From NCBI GenBank assembly GCA_001953115.1, contig LSSL01000230.1, forward strand, positions 40,863-104,862: a stretch of 64,000 nucleotides of DNA, given 5' to 3'. Below, piece by piece: positions 61,573 to 64,000 of this stretch. A program made the translations under genes and the position numbers. The notes beneath the pieces were generated by a model. The model worked only from the letters and a program-made list of their open reading frames with translations. It made no database searches and had not been told where the DNA came from. Every line of letters begins with the position of its first letter. Position 1 is the stretch's first letter. This stretch comes from Smittium mucronatum (Eukaryota > Kickxellomycota > Harpellomycetes > Harpellales > Legeriomycetaceae).

Positions 61573-62278
61573 ACACTTTAAATGAAGATACTTGTGGAAC
61601 AATGGAAGGCAAAAATAAAATTTAAATATATGTTGAAGAGAATATATTTTTGCTTTTAATTAAAGCTTCAATGGCTTTGCTTATTTTCGCGAAACCCACA
61701 TTTTCATAAAAATACACAAATATGCTCAAATAAAAAGGAATTTCTATGCAATAAATGAAATGAAAAGTTAAAAAGCGAATAAAAAGGACAAAAAATAAAA
61801 TTGCGCGAAAACTGTGGAACTTTTAGCCAATCCAACCATTCAGGCTTTTATAGAGATCAAGTTGGCCCAATATCTTAATTTGGATAGCTACTTGTTTATA
61901 TTATTCGCTGAGAAACGCATTTTAGACTGCTCAAAAAAGTACACTAGGTATAGGCTCATACAGCATTTTATAGGTAGTAGCTTCCGTGCACGCAGTCCTA
62001 GGCACAATAAATTCTAAGCATTCAAGGAGCCACAAGACATGGGCTTATTCACTAAATTAGAACGATGCTTAATATCATTGTTTAGCCGATTAACCACAAT
62101 ATATTCCCATTACGCTAGGGAAAAAAAAACAACAAAACATTGGATGTAAAAATAATGAAGAAATTTAGTCTACTGATTGAAGGACAGGAAAGTCAAAAAA
62201 GTCTTGGGGGGGGATACGAAGAAACAAGTAAAGTTAATAAATAAAGATAAAGGAGTGGAAAGAATCAGTTTGTGAGAA
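61573..62278. other. Intergenic region between PEX11-like and RAD51AP1-like genes
   Basis: About 700 bp containing the promoter of the minus-strand RAD51AP1-like gene and the 3' end of PEX11. The 61,814-62,017 plus-strand open frame (67 codons) has ordinary composition but no recognisable domain or homologous feature. An 8-G run lies at 62,206-62,213. No RNA gene was recognised. Confidence 0.5.
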
Positions 62279-63136
62279 TCAGCTGGACCATCTGTTGATG
62301 GCAGAAGCTAAACCAGCGATTGTGCCCAGGATACCAACTGCAACATCAGGGACGATCTCATTGGGGAAACTCCAGTGTAAAGTGAGTGGGAAATAAGCCA
62401 GATTGTTGACCAAACTGCATTTCCAGCTGGTTACTTGGGAATCAACTTCCTCCAACTCTTTCTGCATGGCCTCGGCAGACAATTTCCGAGAACCAAGGAT
62501 CTCAACACGACGGGCCATCAAGTCCTTGTAGCTAATCCCCAATCTGAGGAAATTAAGGACTACCCAAATGGCCCAAAAGCGGACGGAGGCTATTCCCACT
62601 CTCCCAACAGAAGCCATGGACATTGGGACTATTTCATGCAAACCAAGCCAGTATGCTCTTTCGAGGGGATAGAATAACATCATTGAAATACTTTGGAGAG
62701 TGGTGGTAAATTGGAGTAGTTTGCTAGAAGGAGGTTTGAGAATGGTATGTATTGAAGAAATGTAAAGTGGGAAGAAATCAGTAACCCTGCCGCAAATACG
62801 GTAGTCAGATAAGATAGCAGAAAGGGCAGCTAATCGCTTTGCAGCTCCCATCCTTTTTGGAGAACGCATTAGCAGCCATACAAGTATTTTTGAAGAGTAC
62901 TGAATAAGCATAATAGCGTTATCACAACCCCCATGGGCAGTAAAGAATTTGATCAGCTTTGATAGCAATATTTCTGAACCTTTTGAGGCTGGAATTTTCT
63001 TGATCGGTACGGCTTCTTTTTCATTTCTAATTATATTTTGGTTTTGACTTTTTGGGGTAGGGAGAAGTGGAACAGCTGCCTGATTAACGTTATTTGATTC
63101 TGTCTGATCACTTTTACCGTGGCTCTGGTCGCTCAT
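62279..63136 (-). CDS. PEX11: Peroxisomal membrane protein PEX11
   Basis: A 285-residue intronless frame with a clear ATG (63,136-63,134) and TGA stop. PEX11 proteins insert into the peroxisome membrane and drive elongation and division. Diagnostic features in order: a Ser/Gln/Asn-rich N-terminal extension (1-50); LIKFFTAHGGCDNAIMLIQYSS (about 61-82), the conserved N-terminal amphipathic region; a basic segment RSPKRMGAAKRLAALSAILSDYRICGR (91-117); YPLERAYWLG (156-165); a hydrophobic stretch VRFWAIWVVLNFLRLG (185-200); a Glu-rich region that ends near 235; and the C-terminal LTLHWSFPNE plus a Gly-rich membrane segment VAVGILGTIAGLASA (265-279). Length is slightly above the usual 230-260 because of the N-terminal extension. 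The HGG/YPLE pattern suggests the Pex11C-like subgroup, which I hold loosely. Confidence 0.9.
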   Translation of the reverse strand: MSDQSHGKSDQTESNNVNQAAVPLLPTPKSQNQNIIRNEKEAVPIKKIPASKGSEILLSKLIKFFTAHGGCDNAIMLIQYSSKILVWLLMRSPKRMGAAKRLAALSAILSDYRICGRVTDFFPLYISSIHTILKPPSSKLLQFTTTLQSISMMLFYPLERAYWLGLHEIVPMSMASVGRVGIASVRFWAIWVVLNFLRLGISYKDLMARRVEILGSRKLSAEAMQKELEEVDSQVTSWKCSLVNNLAYFPLTLHWSFPNEIVPDVAVGILGTIAGLASAINRWSS

Positions 63137-64000
63137 TTTTTATTTTAGTTTATTGATTACAATACTATAGTGGTCTTGAGTAGATTACAGAATTTAATTA
63201 AAGGGGAATAGATACATAAAAAATCTATAAAACATAATATCTGGAAAATGCGGCCTCAATATATTAGGAACAACACTTCATCCCCCCCCCCCTAATAATA
63301 GCTGACGCCGTTTCGCATATCTTTTTCTGTGGCCACGCTTTCCGTGGACCATTGGCTAATAAATATAAAAAACGGAGGCTATTCGCTCTGCACAATCCTA
63401 AATATCATACATAAAAACCGAAATTGTTACTAAACCTTTTCCCGAAAAATCAAGGGGTGAGCGTGATATCTGCTCCAATATCCAAGTTATTTCGACTCGG
63501 ATCTATCTCTTCTCGATTCTGTCTGGCAAATTCCACCCTTCCTTACTTGTAGCCATAGTATGGGAAACCCGAGTTATTGATCTCTGGTCTCGCTGCAATA
63601 TATTAGCTAAACACCAAAACGGCAAACTCATGCAGATACTATATGGACTGTTTTTAGCCAATAGATTTTATAGCATGCTCTCATAATCCAAATAATGCCA
63701 CCACCGAAACTTGGCCTGCCCTCTGCCCTCCGAACTCCAGAGCTATTTTAATTTTCGCGACCAATAAATTTTTAATTAATTTGATAAAATCAAATGCAAC
63801 CAATCTCTGAAAATAGCCTCCTAGTGATGGATAGAATGCATTGTTACAAATTCTTGAATAATACGCAACCTGGTTTGCCTACATCTTTATTAATCCGATA
63901 TTGCTGAATCCACCTATCCGCTAGCCTTTCCATATCGGTTTTTTTATCCCTCTTAAAGCGGTGCAAAAACTTGTTCGCTCAGCTTTTTGGTCAATAAAGG
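63137..64000. other. Region upstream of PEX11, no further gene recognised
   Basis: About 860 bp with G+C near 40%, higher than the desert but without a frame I can support. It contains the presumed PEX11 promoter, an 11-C homopolymer at 63,282-63,292 and a short inverted repeat CCACG-CTTTC-CGTGG at 63,334-63,348. The less biased composition to the right end suggests a neighbouring gene starts beyond the window or an exon is present that I could not define. Confidence 0.45.
63351..63355 (-). promoter_or_regulatory. CCAAT box upstream of PEX11
   Basis: On the minus strand the sequence reads TTAGCCAATGGTCC, about 215 nt upstream of the PEX11 start and in the same orientation. CCAAT is the binding core of the fungal HAP/NF-Y complex. 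A five-base match alone is weak, but the wider GCCAATGG context is a good fit. Confidence 0.35.

Noticed and set aside
62435..62677. 80-codon plus-strand frame
   Set aside because: Lies wholly inside PEX11 on the opposite strand.
1..64000. CRISPR arrays, bacterial operons, phage modules, riboswitches
   Set aside because: No regularly spaced repeats, ribosome-binding-site organisation or prokaryotic gene content; the sequence is eukaryotic.

Overview
This window looks like nuclear DNA of a fungus with an extremely AT-rich genome. It is most likely an early-diverging (non-Dikarya) lineage, although nothing in the sequence fixes the taxon. The evidence is: spliceosomal introns of about 80-140 nt with GTA-type donors and TAG/CAG acceptors; nuclear-type tRNAs including tRNA-Ile(AAU); a mitochondrial Mdm31/Mdm32 protein, a family typical of fungi; a Pex11 peroxisome protein; and a LAMTOR2/p14 Ragulator subunit. 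The lineage assignment is inference.

Layout. Positions 1 to about 53,500 form a gene desert, roughly four-fifths A+T by eye. I can support no intact protein gene there apart from one 182-codon frame in a GC-richer island. The desert holds: (a) three tRNA genes (Ile-Asp-Glu) packed end to end on the minus strand at 13,655-13,878, with a T-run terminator; (b) two GC-richer islands, at 12,950-13,510 and 21,010-21,840; (c) decayed mobile elements, namely a non-LTR retrotransposon reverse transcriptase (34,980-35,572, minus), an endonuclease/linker piece of a similar element (32,027-32,236, minus), a MULE-type transposase frame broken by one stop (51,375-51,820, minus), and weaker traces near 17.1 kb and 45 kb; (d) assorted short tandem repeats. 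Decayed transposons plus a tRNA cluster in an AT desert could mean pericentromeric or heterochromatic DNA, but that is a hypothesis.

Positions about 53,700 to 64,000 are gene-dense and less AT-biased. In order: an MDM31/32-like gene (plus strand); a convergent LAMTOR2-like gene that I could rebuild as five exons (minus); an unidentified terminal exon of another minus-strand gene; a two-exon minus-strand gene whose C-terminus resembles the RAD51-interacting motif of RAD51AP1 and which also carries a CxxC...CxxC pair; and a PEX11 gene (minus). These act in different places (mitochondrial inner membrane, vacuole/lysosome TORC1 signalling, probably the nucleus, peroxisome), so there is no operon-like logic. 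Four of the five are co-oriented on the minus strand with short intergenic gaps.

I did not find a convincing new defence or biosynthetic system. The items most worth a second look are the two GC-richer islands, the RAD51AP1-like zinc-motif protein, the LAMTOR2 gene with its long disordered insertion, and the tRNA triplet in the desert.
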